Shown piece after piece: positions 1 to 6,564 of a DNA stretch of 10,177 nucleotides. This stretch comes from Bacteroidaceae bacterium (GTDB taxonomy: Bacteria; Bacteroidota; Bacteroidia; Bacteroidales; Bacteroidaceae): assembly GCA_017472905.1 (NCBI GenBank), contig JAFUNW010000334.1, forward strand, positions 1 to 10,177. Reading direction: 5' to 3'. A program made the position numbers and the translations under genes. Numbering within the stretch: the stretch's first letter is position 1; every line of letters starts with the position of its first letter. Below the pieces are notes generated by a model. The model was not told the origin of the DNA. It worked only from the letters and a program-made list of their open reading frames with translations, and searched no databases.

Positions 1-1905
1 CATTTCCTTGGTTGAAAGAGTCGGTTTGCCATACCGGAATGTAGTGTAGCTCAATCCATGTCCGAAGGGGTAAAGGGCCGGAATCTTTTTGGTGTCGTGC
101 CAGCGGTATCCGACAAGAATGTCGTCTTTGTATTCGACTTTAACGCCGTCTCCCGGATAGGAGATTTCGCCGAAGCTGTGTGCTCCACAATCTTCCAAGC
201 GTGCCGGATAGGAGATGGGGAGTTTACCGCTGGGGTTGACAGTTCCGTTTAATATATCTACTACGGTCGGTCCCATTTCTGAACCGATGTACCAGCTTTG
301 TACGATGGCCGGCATACGTTCCGGGTAGGGGATACGTACGGCGTTTCCGCTGGCGATGATGGTTATAACGTTGGGAGTTACGTCAAGCAACTCTTTCAAC
401 AGTTCGTTTTGTCCGAATGGGAGGTCGTAGCTCAGGCGATCGCTGTCTTCGCAATCTTGATGGCGGCTTTTGTTGAGTCCGCCTACAAATATGATAAGGT
501 CCGCCTCTTTCGCCATTCTTACGGCTTCGGCCCGTAAAGAATCTGTTACAGATTTCTGAACCTTGGCAACGCTTCCGTAGTAACTCTTTCCGGCTTCGTA
601 TCCGTGTGCATAATGGATTTTGTTGCCGTATGCCGCTTTCAGACTTTCAAGAATGCTGGTTTCGTGTTGCACCTTCAGTCCGGCAGCTCCTCCTCCGGCA
701 CTGAGTGGACGGATGGCGTTGTCTCCTACTACAAGAATGTGGTTATACTTCGTTCCATCGATGGGGAGAAGGGGGGAGGAGCCTTTCTTCGCAGGTTTGT
801 TTTGCAGAAGCACGATTCCTTCGCTACCGATTTCCTTTGCCATAGCCGAGTGGCGTTCGTAGTTCATGTTTCCGAAAGGTTTGCGTGTGTTCATGGCCGT
901 ACGGAAAATGAGTCGCAAGATGCGTGTAGCCTTTTCGTCTACGTTGCTCATGGGAATTTCGCCACTTTTCAAGAGTTTTAGGTAATCGTCTCCCAAATAG
1001 CAGTGGTTGAAAGTGAAAGTTTTCTTGGTCAGTCCGAGGTCGGGACGTTCGTCCGTTCCCATTTCCAAGTCCAGTCCGTTGAGTGCAGCTTCGCGGGTGT
1101 CGTGTGTTCCGCTCCAGTCTGAAACCACTACTCCGTCAAATCCCCAATCCTCTTTCAGAATTTTATTCAGAAGCAGCTCGTTGTGGCTGGCATGTGTTCC
1201 CATGTATTTGTTGTAGGCTCCCATCAAGCTCCATGCTCCTCCCTCTTGTACGGCAGCTTTGAAAGCCGGCAGATAGATTTCGTGTAAAGCGCGTTCGCTG
1301 GCAATAACGTCAATGGTCCAACGGTTGGTCTCCTGGTTGTTCAGGGCAAAATGCTTCACGCAGGCTGCCACTCCGTTTTCTTGCAGCTCCTGTATGTAAG
1401 GAACCACCATGACACCGGCCAGATAGGGGTCTTCGCCCATGTATTCGAGGTTGCGTCCGTTGAGAGGTGTACGGTAAATGTTTACTCCGGGTCCGAGCAG
1501 GATGTCTTTCTCACGGTAGCGTGCTTCTTCGCCGATGGCTTGTCCGTATAGTGCGGCCATGTGGGGATTCCACGTTGCAGCCAGGCAGGTCAGGTTGGGC
1601 ATCGCTGTACACGAGTCGTTCGTCCAGTTTGCTTCGTTCCAGGTGTGCCATTCTATTTCGTATCGAACTCCATGTGAGCCATCGCTGCTCCACAGTTCGG
1701 GAATGCCTAATCGCGGAACGCCCGGACTGCAAAATTTTGCTTGAGCATGACACATGGCTACTTTCTCTTCCAATGTCATGCGGCCGAGGGCATCTTTTAC
1801 GCGCTCTTCAATGGGTTTCGTTTCGTCTTGATAAACGGGGAGCTGTGCCGTAGCTGTTTGGCCGATGGCTACAACACATAAGAATGTGATGAATGCTTTT
1901 TTCAT
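1..1905 (-). CDS. Secreted glycoside hydrolase family 3, beta-glucosidase-like (C-terminus cut by window edge)
   Basis: GH3 enzymes remove non-reducing-end beta-linked sugars with a retaining mechanism. The frame is open for 635 codons from the ATG at 1905 to base 1. It begins with a signal peptide (MKKAFITFLCVVAIGQTATA, cut before Q21), so the protein is probably periplasmic. Family landmarks appear in order: SSDGSHG (Asp75), GRNLEYMGEDP (Arg151), KHFALNNQETNR (Lys184, His185), the nucleophile motif VVSDWSGTHD (Asp263), and ECEDSDR-like CEDSDR with Glu486 as candidate acid/base. YPFGHGLSYTTF marks the end of the second domain. The SDW and KHFALNNQE motifs fit beta-glucosidases better than beta-xylosidases, but substrate is inferred. 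The missing part should be a fibronectin-III-like domain of about 100 residues. It is divergent from the HAD gene, with a 203-bp shared upstream region. The family is sure; the specificity is not. Confidence 0.95.
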   Translation of the reverse strand, partial: MKKAFITFLCVVAIGQTATAQLPVYQDETKPIEERVKDALGRMTLEEKVAMCHAQAKFCSPGVPRLGIPELWSSDGSHGVRYEIEWHTWNEANWTNDSCTAMPNLTCLAATWNPHMAALYGQAIGEEARYREKDILLGPGVNIYRTPLNGRNLEYMGEDPYLAGVMVVPYIQELQENGVAACVKHFALNNQETNRWTIDVIASERALHEIYLPAFKAAVQEGGAWSLMGAYNKYMGTHASHNELLLNKILKEDWGFDGVVVSDWSGTHDTREAALNGLDLEMGTDERPDLGLTKKTFTFNHCYLGDDYLKLLKSGEIPMSNVDEKATRILRLIFRTAMNTRKPFGNMNYERHSAMAKEIGSEGIVLLQNKPAKKGSSPLLPIDGTKYNHILVVGDNAIRPLSAGGGAAGLKVQHETSILESLKAAYGNKIHYAHGYEAGKSYYGSVAKVQKSVTDSLRAEAVRMAKEADLIIFVGGLNKSRHQDCEDSDRLSYDLPFGQNELLKELLDVTPNVITIIASGNAVRIPYPERMPAIVQSWYIGSEMGPTVVDILNGTVNPSGKLPISYPARLEDCGAHSFGEISYPGDGVKVEYKDDILVGYRWHDTKKIPALYPFGHGLSYTTFRYGKPTLSTKEM

Positions 1906-1946
1906 GTTGTGTGCATTAAGGAAATAATCTATTGGTTACGAAAGCG

Positions 1947-1954
1947 CAAATTTA
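1947..1954 (-). promoter_or_regulatory. Bacteroides-type -7 box upstream of the GH3 gene
   Basis: Read on the minus strand the bases are TAAATTTG, an exact match to the Bacteroides TAnnTTTG element. The box lies 41 bp before the GH3 ATG, giving a leader of about 35 nt. No TTTG -33 element is seen 19-21 bp further upstream, so the promoter may be weak or activator dependent. Confidence 0.5.
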
Positions 1955-2046
1955 GGCAATTTATTTTGTAATTGGCTTTTGTCGGTTGATTTTTTGCAAG
2001 TCTTTATATAAAACTGACGATTGTGGTTTTGAAAACCGGGATTTTG

Positions 2047-2078
2047 TTTGTATATCTGACAGGAATGAACTATTTTTG
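2047..2078 (+). promoter_or_regulatory. Promoter of the HAD hydrolase gene
   Basis: TTTG at 2047-2050, a 20-bp spacer and TATTTTTG at 2071-2078 match the Bacteroides primary sigma factor consensus (TTTG ... TAnnTTTG) in both boxes. Transcription would start near 2084, about 25 nt before the ATG at 2109. This argues against the longer upstream reading frame from 1986, since the promoter would lie inside it. Confidence 0.7.
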
Positions 2079-2108
2079 TCGGAGAATAAACAAAAAAACA
2101 AAAGAGAT

Positions 2109-2540
2109 ATGACTATAGCTGTAGACTTTGATGGAACGATTGTTGAGCACCGATATCCGAAAATCGGGCCGGAAATACCTTTTGCCATTGATACATTGAA
2201 AATGTTGATTGCCGAGCGTCATCGTTTGGTGCTTTGGTCGGTGCGTGAAGGTGAACTGTTGGACGAGGCAGTAGAGTATTGTCGTCAGCGGGGAGTGGAG
2301 TTTTATGCCGTTAACAAGGATTATCCGGAAGAGAAGCTGACCGACTCGAATTATTCCCGAAAGCTCAAGGTGGATCTATTCATAGACGACCGTAATCTAG
2401 GCGGATTGCCTGATTGGGGGACCATATACCGTATGATTAAGGAGAAGAAATCGTATATGGAGATTCTTCAAGAAGAGTTGGCTGACGCAGGAGGTTATTA
2501 CGAACAGCCTAAAAAGAAAAAGTGGTGGCAATTCCGGTAA
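2109..2540 (+). CDS. Small HAD-superfamily hydrolase (BT0820-like)
   Basis: This 143-residue protein has the haloacid dehalogenase core without an obvious cap domain. Motif I is VDFDGTIVEH, with Asp6 as nucleophile and Asp8 as general acid/base. Motif II is LWSVR with Ser44, motif III is probably Lys85 or Lys87 in RKLKVD, and motif IV is FIDDRN with Asp93 and Asp94 for Mg2+. It is probably a cytoplasmic phosphatase on a small molecule; the substrate cannot be told from sequence. The C-terminus is strongly basic and aromatic (KKKKWWQFR). The frame is open upstream to an ATG at 1986, but I chose 2109 because motif I then sits at the N-terminus as in the family and because the promoter lies at 2047-2078. 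AAAGAG just upstream is a weak ribosome site. It is convergent with GH31 and looks monocistronic. It resembles the conserved Bacteroides protein BT0820, from memory. Confidence 0.87.
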   Translation: MTIAVDFDGTIVEHRYPKIGPEIPFAIDTLKMLIAERHRLVLWSVREGELLDEAVEYCRQRGVEFYAVNKDYPEEKLTDSNYSRKLKVDLFIDDRNLGGLPDWGTIYRMIKEKKSYMEILQEELADAGGYYEQPKKKKWWQFR

Positions 2541-2639
2541 GTAGGAGTTTTGTCTGTAAGGATGTCGTTGGATTTTTCGGATGATGGGAGGTGAAACGGA
2601 TAGTTCCCCCTTATATATAATAATGTATAGTTTAAAGAA

Positions 2640-2690
2640 TACGGTCCGGTACTTGTGGAATGAAGTATCGGACCGTACTGTTTTATTTTA
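2640..2690. terminator. Intrinsic terminator shared by convergent HAD and GH31 genes
   Basis: A 15-bp stem (TACGGTCCGGTACTT at 2640-2654 with AAGTATCGGACCGTA at 2663-2677) encloses an 8-nt loop. One position is a G-U wobble in the plus RNA and an A-C mismatch in the minus RNA, so it folds better on the plus strand. TTTTATTTT follows at 2681-2689, serving the HAD gene, whose stop is 100 nt upstream. The GH31 stop codon (2685-2683) lies inside this T tract, 5 nt before the hairpin on its own strand. There the hairpin is followed by a weaker T-containing run, so termination is probably bidirectional. Confidence 0.85.
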
Positions 2691-5526
2691 TTCGGATATT
2701 CTTTTCCTCTCCGTTGTAGGTAATCGTTGCGATGTGGCTCTTTTTCTGTTTGTTTGAAGTCGCAACAATGTGGACGACACGTTGTTTGCAAGCTTCGGGG
2801 TAGTCGCCGATTTGTTTGCCGATGGTAAGCGTCTCGGTTCGTTCGTTGTATTTCAACGGGATTTGCAGGTATTCTCCCCGTTCGTAGGCGTAGCTTGTGC
2901 CGTTGTCTTCGTAAAGCGTAAAATGCGCGTCTTTTCCTTGAAAGAGATGTACGGTAAGCGTGTCGGCCGGATGCTCATCGGTGTATTGAAGGTTGCGCCC
3001 GCTGACGAGGATGCTTCCTTCCGGAACGAAAAGCGGGATGCGTTCATAGGGCGCATCTGCTTCAATGGTTTGTCCGCCGCTAAGGGTTCGTCCGCTATAA
3101 TATTCGTACCATTTGCCGGTGTTGGGCAGGTAAACCTGGCGGCTTCTGGCTCCGTAGGTGTAGACCGGACAGACCATCAGTGAGGGGCCGAACATATATT
3201 GGTCGCCGATGGAGAGAACCTGCGGGTCTTCGGCGTGGTCCATCGCCAATCCTCGCATGAGCGTGTAGTCGTTGAAATGCGCATGTCCGGTCAAACTGTA
3301 GATGTAAGGCATGAGAGCATAGCGCAATTGCAGGTAGTAACTCATACTTTGGTAGGCCGGATGCTCTTCGGGAGCGATGAGCCAAGGCTCGCGGTAGGGG
3401 TATTGTCCATGTGAGCGGAACAGGGGAGCGAATGCTCCGAACTGAAACCATCGGGTGTTCAGCTCACGCCATTCGTCCAGGTCTTTGTTCTCTTTCCCGT
3501 TTTTCAGGAAATTTTTGTAAGCTTTCACGTAACGGTTTTCTACACAAAATCCGCCGATATCCATAGTCCAGAATGGTATTCCGCTCATGGAGAAATTGAT
3601 TCCGGCCGGGATTTGTGCCTTGAGGTCTTCCCATCGGGCGGCAATGTCGCCGCTCCACGTGGCAGTAGCGTAGCGTTGCAGTCCGGCAAACCCCGAACGT
3701 GTCAGTTGAAATACTCGTTGGTCGGGATTGGCTTCGCGTAGTCCGTTGTAGATGGCGTGTGCGTTCATGAGCGCGTAGGCGTTGAAATATTGGGTTGAGG
3801 GTCCGAGTGCTGTCGGGCCGCAAAGCGCTTTTCGGTAGTCCATGTCGGTACAGTCGCGCACGTTGGGTTCTGAGGCGTCCATCCACCAAGCGTCTATGCC
3901 GAGCGGATAGAGGTGTTCTTTCAGTTGTTTCCAGAAGAGTCGGCGTGCTCCATCGGAGTAGGCATCGTAGAACGAGCCGATGTAGCCCGGCCCAATCCAG
4001 TCGCGTATGCTGTCTTTTACGGCTTGGCGGTACATCCATCCTTGTCGGTCGAACTCTTGGAAATGTTCGGTGTCGGCATAAAACTTGGGCCAGACCGAAA
4101 TCATGAGTCGGGCGTGCCGGGCATGTATGCTGTCGACCATCTTCTGAGGATTGGGATAGCGCTTCTTGTCGAATTCGTGGCTTCCCCATGCGTTTTCGGG
4201 CCAATAACTCCAGTCTTGCACGATGTTGTCAATCGGTAGGCGGCGTTGACGGAATTCGTTGAGAGTACTCAGCAACTCTTTTTGCGTCTTGTAGCGTTCG
4301 CGGCTTTGCCAATACCCCATTGCCCAGCGGGGCATGATGGGTGCTTTGCCCGTAAGCCGGCGATATCCGCCGATGACTTCGTCCATTGTTTGGCCTGCAA
4401 TGAAGTAGTAGTCAATCTGTTTTTCCATCTCTCCCCAAATGGTCAGTCGCTCTTCTTCCTCGCGGCTTCGCGGCAGGGAGGCTCTCAGTCCGCAATACGA
4501 CTCGCCTCCATCGGGTTGCCATTCGATGCGCAACCTGATGCGTTTGCCGGCTGTCAGGGGCAGGCTGAACTTGTGACTGTTGGGATTCCATGCGGTGCGC
4601 CACCGTTCGGGAACAATCAGTTGATCATCGGCATAGATGCGGATGTAGCCGGCATAATATAGTAAGAAACGGTAGATACCGGTTTCGTGCGGCTCCAATT
4701 CGCCTTCGTAGGTCACTCGGGCTTCGTTCAGCGGGAATCCTTTGGGCAGATGTCGGTTGGTTTTCAGGTTTTCAAAGTAGAGTGAGTCTTCGCGGCGCAC
4801 GAGTGTCGGATGCTTGGGATGTCTGTATGTGCCGGTCAGTGCTCCTTTTTCTCCGTTGCGGTCGTAGAGGGTAAATACGCGGTGGAGCTGGCTGTAGTCG
4901 AGCGGGTTTCCTACGCGTCCCAGCGAATAGCTGTCCCATAGGATGCCGTAGTTTTCGGAAGAGAGGAGGAAGGGGACCGATACTTTTGTGTTGTATTGAA
5001 AGAGTTCTTCGCTCTTTCCCTTGTAGTTGAATTCATCGGCCTGATGTTGCCCCAGTCCGTAGAGGGCTTCGCCGGCCGGTCCGTTGAAACTGTAGCAGAC
5101 GGTGTAGCCTTTGCTGTCATCGACCTGAATGGGGGAGAAGCTTCTGGCTTCGATGCATTCTTGTAGAAGCGGTGTGCCATCGGCGCGGAAGAAGGAGACC
5201 TTTCCATCGTTCAGACTCACTTGGGCCTGTAAGTGTTCTCCGATGAGCCGAACGGCTGAATCGTTCTTCTCTACGTGAAATGCGTTACTGCCCTTGTTGG
5301 GGGCTACGATGATGAGGCCGGAGTCTTTGGGGAATTCCGATTCGGGAGTGATGCTGACGCGCACGATGCGCTCGCCATACGGCTGTAGCCTGACGGTTTC
5401 TCCGTTTTGGGGGCGAATCACGATGCTGTTGTTCTCAGCAGAAGTTTCATAAGATTGTGCAGACGCTATGGAGAGCCATGCCAAAGGGGGTATCAGCATG
5501 AACATTCGCTTGAATGTTTGTTTCAT
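2683..5526 (-). CDS. Secreted GH31 alpha-glycosidase with PA14 insert, probable alpha-xylosidase
   Basis: GH31 enzymes hydrolyse terminal alpha-xylose or alpha-glucose with retention. The 947-residue protein starts with a signal peptide (MKQTFKRMFM... cut at ASA-Q, residue 23/24). An N-terminal beta-sandwich (YGLGQHQADEF, then LWDSYSLGRVGN) is interrupted by a PA14-type module at about residues 225-365 (GIYRFLLYYAGYIRIYADD). The catalytic barrel has the nucleophile Asp550 in WWMDASEP and the likely acid/base Asp627 in TWSGDIAARW. A C-terminal sandwich with a DUF5110-like domain (FTLYEDNGTSYAYERG) ends it. PA14 insertion and the VQDWSYW motif recall the xyloglucan alpha-xylosidases of Cellvibrio and Bacteroides, so alpha-xylosidase is my preferred reading, with alpha-glucosidase possible. 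The frame is open back to a TTG at 5565, but that codon is part of the promoter and only the ATG at 5526 gives a clean signal peptide. It lies near a GH3 gene on the same strand. Confidence 0.95.
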   Translation of the reverse strand: MKQTFKRMFMLIPPLAWLSIASAQSYETSAENNSIVIRPQNGETVRLQPYGERIVRVSITPESEFPKDSGLIIVAPNKGSNAFHVEKNDSAVRLIGEHLQAQVSLNDGKVSFFRADGTPLLQECIEARSFSPIQVDDSKGYTVCYSFNGPAGEALYGLGQHQADEFNYKGKSEELFQYNTKVSVPFLLSSENYGILWDSYSLGRVGNPLDYSQLHRVFTLYDRNGEKGALTGTYRHPKHPTLVRREDSLYFENLKTNRHLPKGFPLNEARVTYEGELEPHETGIYRFLLYYAGYIRIYADDQLIVPERWRTAWNPNSHKFSLPLTAGKRIRLRIEWQPDGGESYCGLRASLPRSREEEERLTIWGEMEKQIDYYFIAGQTMDEVIGGYRRLTGKAPIMPRWAMGYWQSRERYKTQKELLSTLNEFRQRRLPIDNIVQDWSYWPENAWGSHEFDKKRYPNPQKMVDSIHARHARLMISVWPKFYADTEHFQEFDRQGWMYRQAVKDSIRDWIGPGYIGSFYDAYSDGARRLFWKQLKEHLYPLGIDAWWMDASEPNVRDCTDMDYRKALCGPTALGPSTQYFNAYALMNAHAIYNGLREANPDQRVFQLTRSGFAGLQRYATATWSGDIAARWEDLKAQIPAGINFSMSGIPFWTMDIGGFCVENRYVKAYKNFLKNGKENKDLDEWRELNTRWFQFGAFAPLFRSHGQYPYREPWLIAPEEHPAYQSMSYYLQLRYALMPYIYSLTGHAHFNDYTLMRGLAMDHAEDPQVLSIGDQYMFGPSLMVCPVYTYGARSRQVYLPNTGKWYEYYSGRTLSGGQTIEADAPYERIPLFVPEGSILVSGRNLQYTDEHPADTLTVHLFQGKDAHFTLYEDNGTSYAYERGEYLQIPLKYNERTETLTIGKQIGDYPEACKQRVVHIVATSNKQKKSHIATITYNGEEKNIRIK

Positions 5527-5562
5527 ATCGGTATATTTATGGGTAAAAGATTTATTAGTTGG

Positions 5563-5570
5563 CAAAAGTA
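5563..5570 (-). promoter_or_regulatory. Bacteroides-type -7 box upstream of GH31
   Basis: The minus strand reads TACTTTTG, an exact TAnnTTTG match, 36 bp before the chosen ATG, so the leader would be about 30 nt. The nearest upstream TTTG (5588-5585 on the minus strand) is only 14 bp away, shorter than the usual 19-21, so the -33 box is unclear. Confidence 0.5.
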
Positions 5571-5853
5571 GCTATTTTTCTTGGCAAAAAGGTTGTTTTA
5601 TGTAAGAATTTTATGTCGTCTTTGGCTTGGCGAATTTAAAAAGAGGAGCGAAGATGAATTTTAGGAAATGGCATCATTTTTCGCATTATTGGCTCGACAA
5701 ACGGTCGTGATTCCAAAAAACGGATTTTTAACGGAATGGTTAGCGTATGGCGTATTTGCTTGTCTGTCAGTCGGTTGTGGTTGAATGGGTGCAGGGCCTG
5801 CATTTCCGGTTATTGGTTGAATCCGAAAAAATGCCGGTCGCTCATCTCCGTTT

Positions 5854-5919
5854 GCCGTGCAGCAGAATCTTTTTTGTTGGGCAGCAGATTTGTTTCCGCC
5901 GTGCAGCAGAATTATTTTT
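5854..5919. repeat. Three tandem 22-bp repeat units
   Basis: The core GCAGCAGA occurs at 5859-5866, 5881-5888 and 5903-5910, exactly 22 bp apart. Units 1 (5854-5875) and 3 (5898-5919) share GCCGTGCAGCAGAAT and agree at 20 of 22 positions; unit 2 (5876-5897) agrees with unit 1 at 14 of 22. Each core is followed by a T-rich half. A degenerate fourth core, GCAGGGGA, lies in phase at 5925-5932. A 22-bp period is not a multiple of three, so this is unlikely to be coding. Spacing of about two helical turns would suit repeated protein binding sites on one face of the DNA. Confidence 0.8.
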
Positions 5920-5920
5920 G
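5889..5920 (+). promoter_or_regulatory. Candidate promoter within the tandem repeats
   Basis: TTTG at 5889-5892 (in repeat unit 2), a 20-bp spacer, and TATTTTTG at 5913-5920 (end of unit 3) match the Bacteroides consensus in both boxes. Sequence of the -7 box and spacer length are identical to the HAD promoter at 2047-2078. Transcription would start near 5927. No real gene follows within 600 bases on this strand. Confidence 0.5.
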
Positions 5921-5926
5921 CAAGGC

Positions 5927-5979
5927 AGGGGAGTAAAAATGGGCGGAGAGGGGGGAGGGCTTGCGTTCCCCTTTTTTCC
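5927..5979 (+). ncRNA. Candidate very short RNA, about 50 nt
   Basis: The interval runs from the start predicted by the promoter at 5889-5920 to the end of the T-run of the terminator-like hairpin at 5945-5978. If both signals work, the product is an RNA of about 50 nt with a G-rich 5' half. No known RNA family is recognised. Alternatively, a 31-codon frame opens at the ATG at 5939 (ends 6034) behind GGGGAG, in which case the hairpin would act as an attenuator. Both readings are inference from signal spacing alone. Confidence 0.28.
5945..5978 (+). terminator. Terminator-like hairpin with U6 tail
   Basis: GGGGA at 5952-5956 pairs with TCCCC at 5967-5971 around a 10-nt loop, followed directly by TTTTTT at 5972-5977. 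The G/A-rich bases at 5945-5951 can extend the stem into the T-run by G-U and A-U pairs. The layout of a GC-rich stem plus T-run is that of an intrinsic terminator reading rightward. It lies about 25 nt after the predicted start of the candidate short RNA. Confidence 0.45.
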
Positions 5980-6538
5980 AGAGCCGTTTGCATGTGCGAA
6001 AGAGCCGGTTGGGATTGAAAAAAAAGGAAGATAGGAGAAATTTTCTATAAGTGCTTAAACCTTAGTGGATTACGAATTTCTATTTTCCCCTTGCTGAGCG
6101 GATAAGGCGAAACCGGAGGAAAAAAGTTCACTTTCTTAAACTTTGGTGAAGAAGGTGCTTGAATTTTCGTTTGTTGTTTATTCTGAATCGTTGGAGCAGT
6201 CCGAAAAATAAACATTCCTCAAAGTTGAAGCAGCGGAGTGTGGCATATTGTTTGATGAAGTTGACCGACTCGGCAAAATTGATTCCTAATTGCACAAAGC
6301 TACGCATGGAAGCCTTTTCTTTGGGCTGTTTTCCATGTTTCATCCGGTTGATGTCAATCAGTGCGAAGCGGTATTTCCCCTTTTCGCCTGCAAAGTTCGG
6401 ATTTTGGGAGGAAAAATACTTTGTCTAAAAAACGCAGGAACTATTCTAAAACACCCTTTTGGGATTGCCCACTTTTTTTCTTCCGTTTTAGACTGATTTT
6501 TTTGTCAATAAAAGCCTGCTTATTCGTGGATTTATTTG

Positions 6539-6546
6539 TAGATTTG
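6539..6546 (+). promoter_or_regulatory. Bacteroides-type -7 box of ilvA
   Basis: TAGATTTG matches TAnnTTTG exactly and lies 40 bp before the ilvA ATG. Transcription would start near 6552. No TTTG is present 19-21 bp upstream (CCTG at 6515-6518 is the nearest position), so the -33 box is poor. Confidence 0.5.
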
Positions 6547-6564
6547 CACGATTTAAACGAACAT

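Larger units (their letters stand above)
5571..6538. other. Long intergenic region between GH31 and ilvA
   Basis: Divergent genes flank about 1.06 kb (5527-6586) without a convincing protein gene. Open frames of up to 110 codons exist on both strands, but none has family motifs. What can be seen is an 18-codon frame at 5654-5710, a 13-bp palindrome TGCAGGGCCTGCA at 5790-5802, the tandem repeats at 5854-5919 with promoter and terminator signals to 5979, and an imperfect direct repeat (CTTAAACCTTAGTG at 6054-6067, CTTAAACTTTGGTG at 6135-6148). There is also a stretch open on both strands at 6128-6428 and an inverted repeat before a T-run at 6445-6503. No tRNA or insertion-sequence ends were found. 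Confidence 0.7.

Noticed and set aside
1986..2108. 41-codon N-terminal extension of the HAD protein from the ATG at 1986
   Set aside because: It would place 41 unrelated residues before motif I and includes the TTTG-N20-TATTTTTG promoter. The ATG at 2109 fits the family N-terminus.
3464..4204. 246-codon frame antisense-shifted within GH31
   Set aside because: It is an Arg- and His-rich shadow translation of the GH31 barrel, whose catalytic motifs are intact in the main frame.
5527..5565. TTG start 13 codons upstream for GH31
   Set aside because: The TTG is the last part of the TACTTTTG -7 box, and the extra residues would precede a normal signal peptide that begins at 5526.
5854..5919. CRISPR array
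   Set aside because: The units are contiguous 22-mers without unique spacers, and no cas genes are present.
5661..5993. 110-codon minus-strand frame across the tandem repeats
   Set aside because: It has no ATG-based start with context and no family motifs. It runs through repeats with a period that is not a multiple of three, which fits non-coding DNA.
5747..6034. 95-codon plus-strand frame
   Set aside because: No motif or ribosome site at its start, and it passes through the repeats and hairpin. Only its last 31 codons, from 5939, have a plausible start and are mentioned as an alternative.
6295..6302. Minus-strand TAGCTTTG as a promoter for the frame at 6128-6343
   Set aside because: It lies inside that frame, has no TTTG box at 19-21 bp, and a single 8-bp degenerate match is expected by chance.
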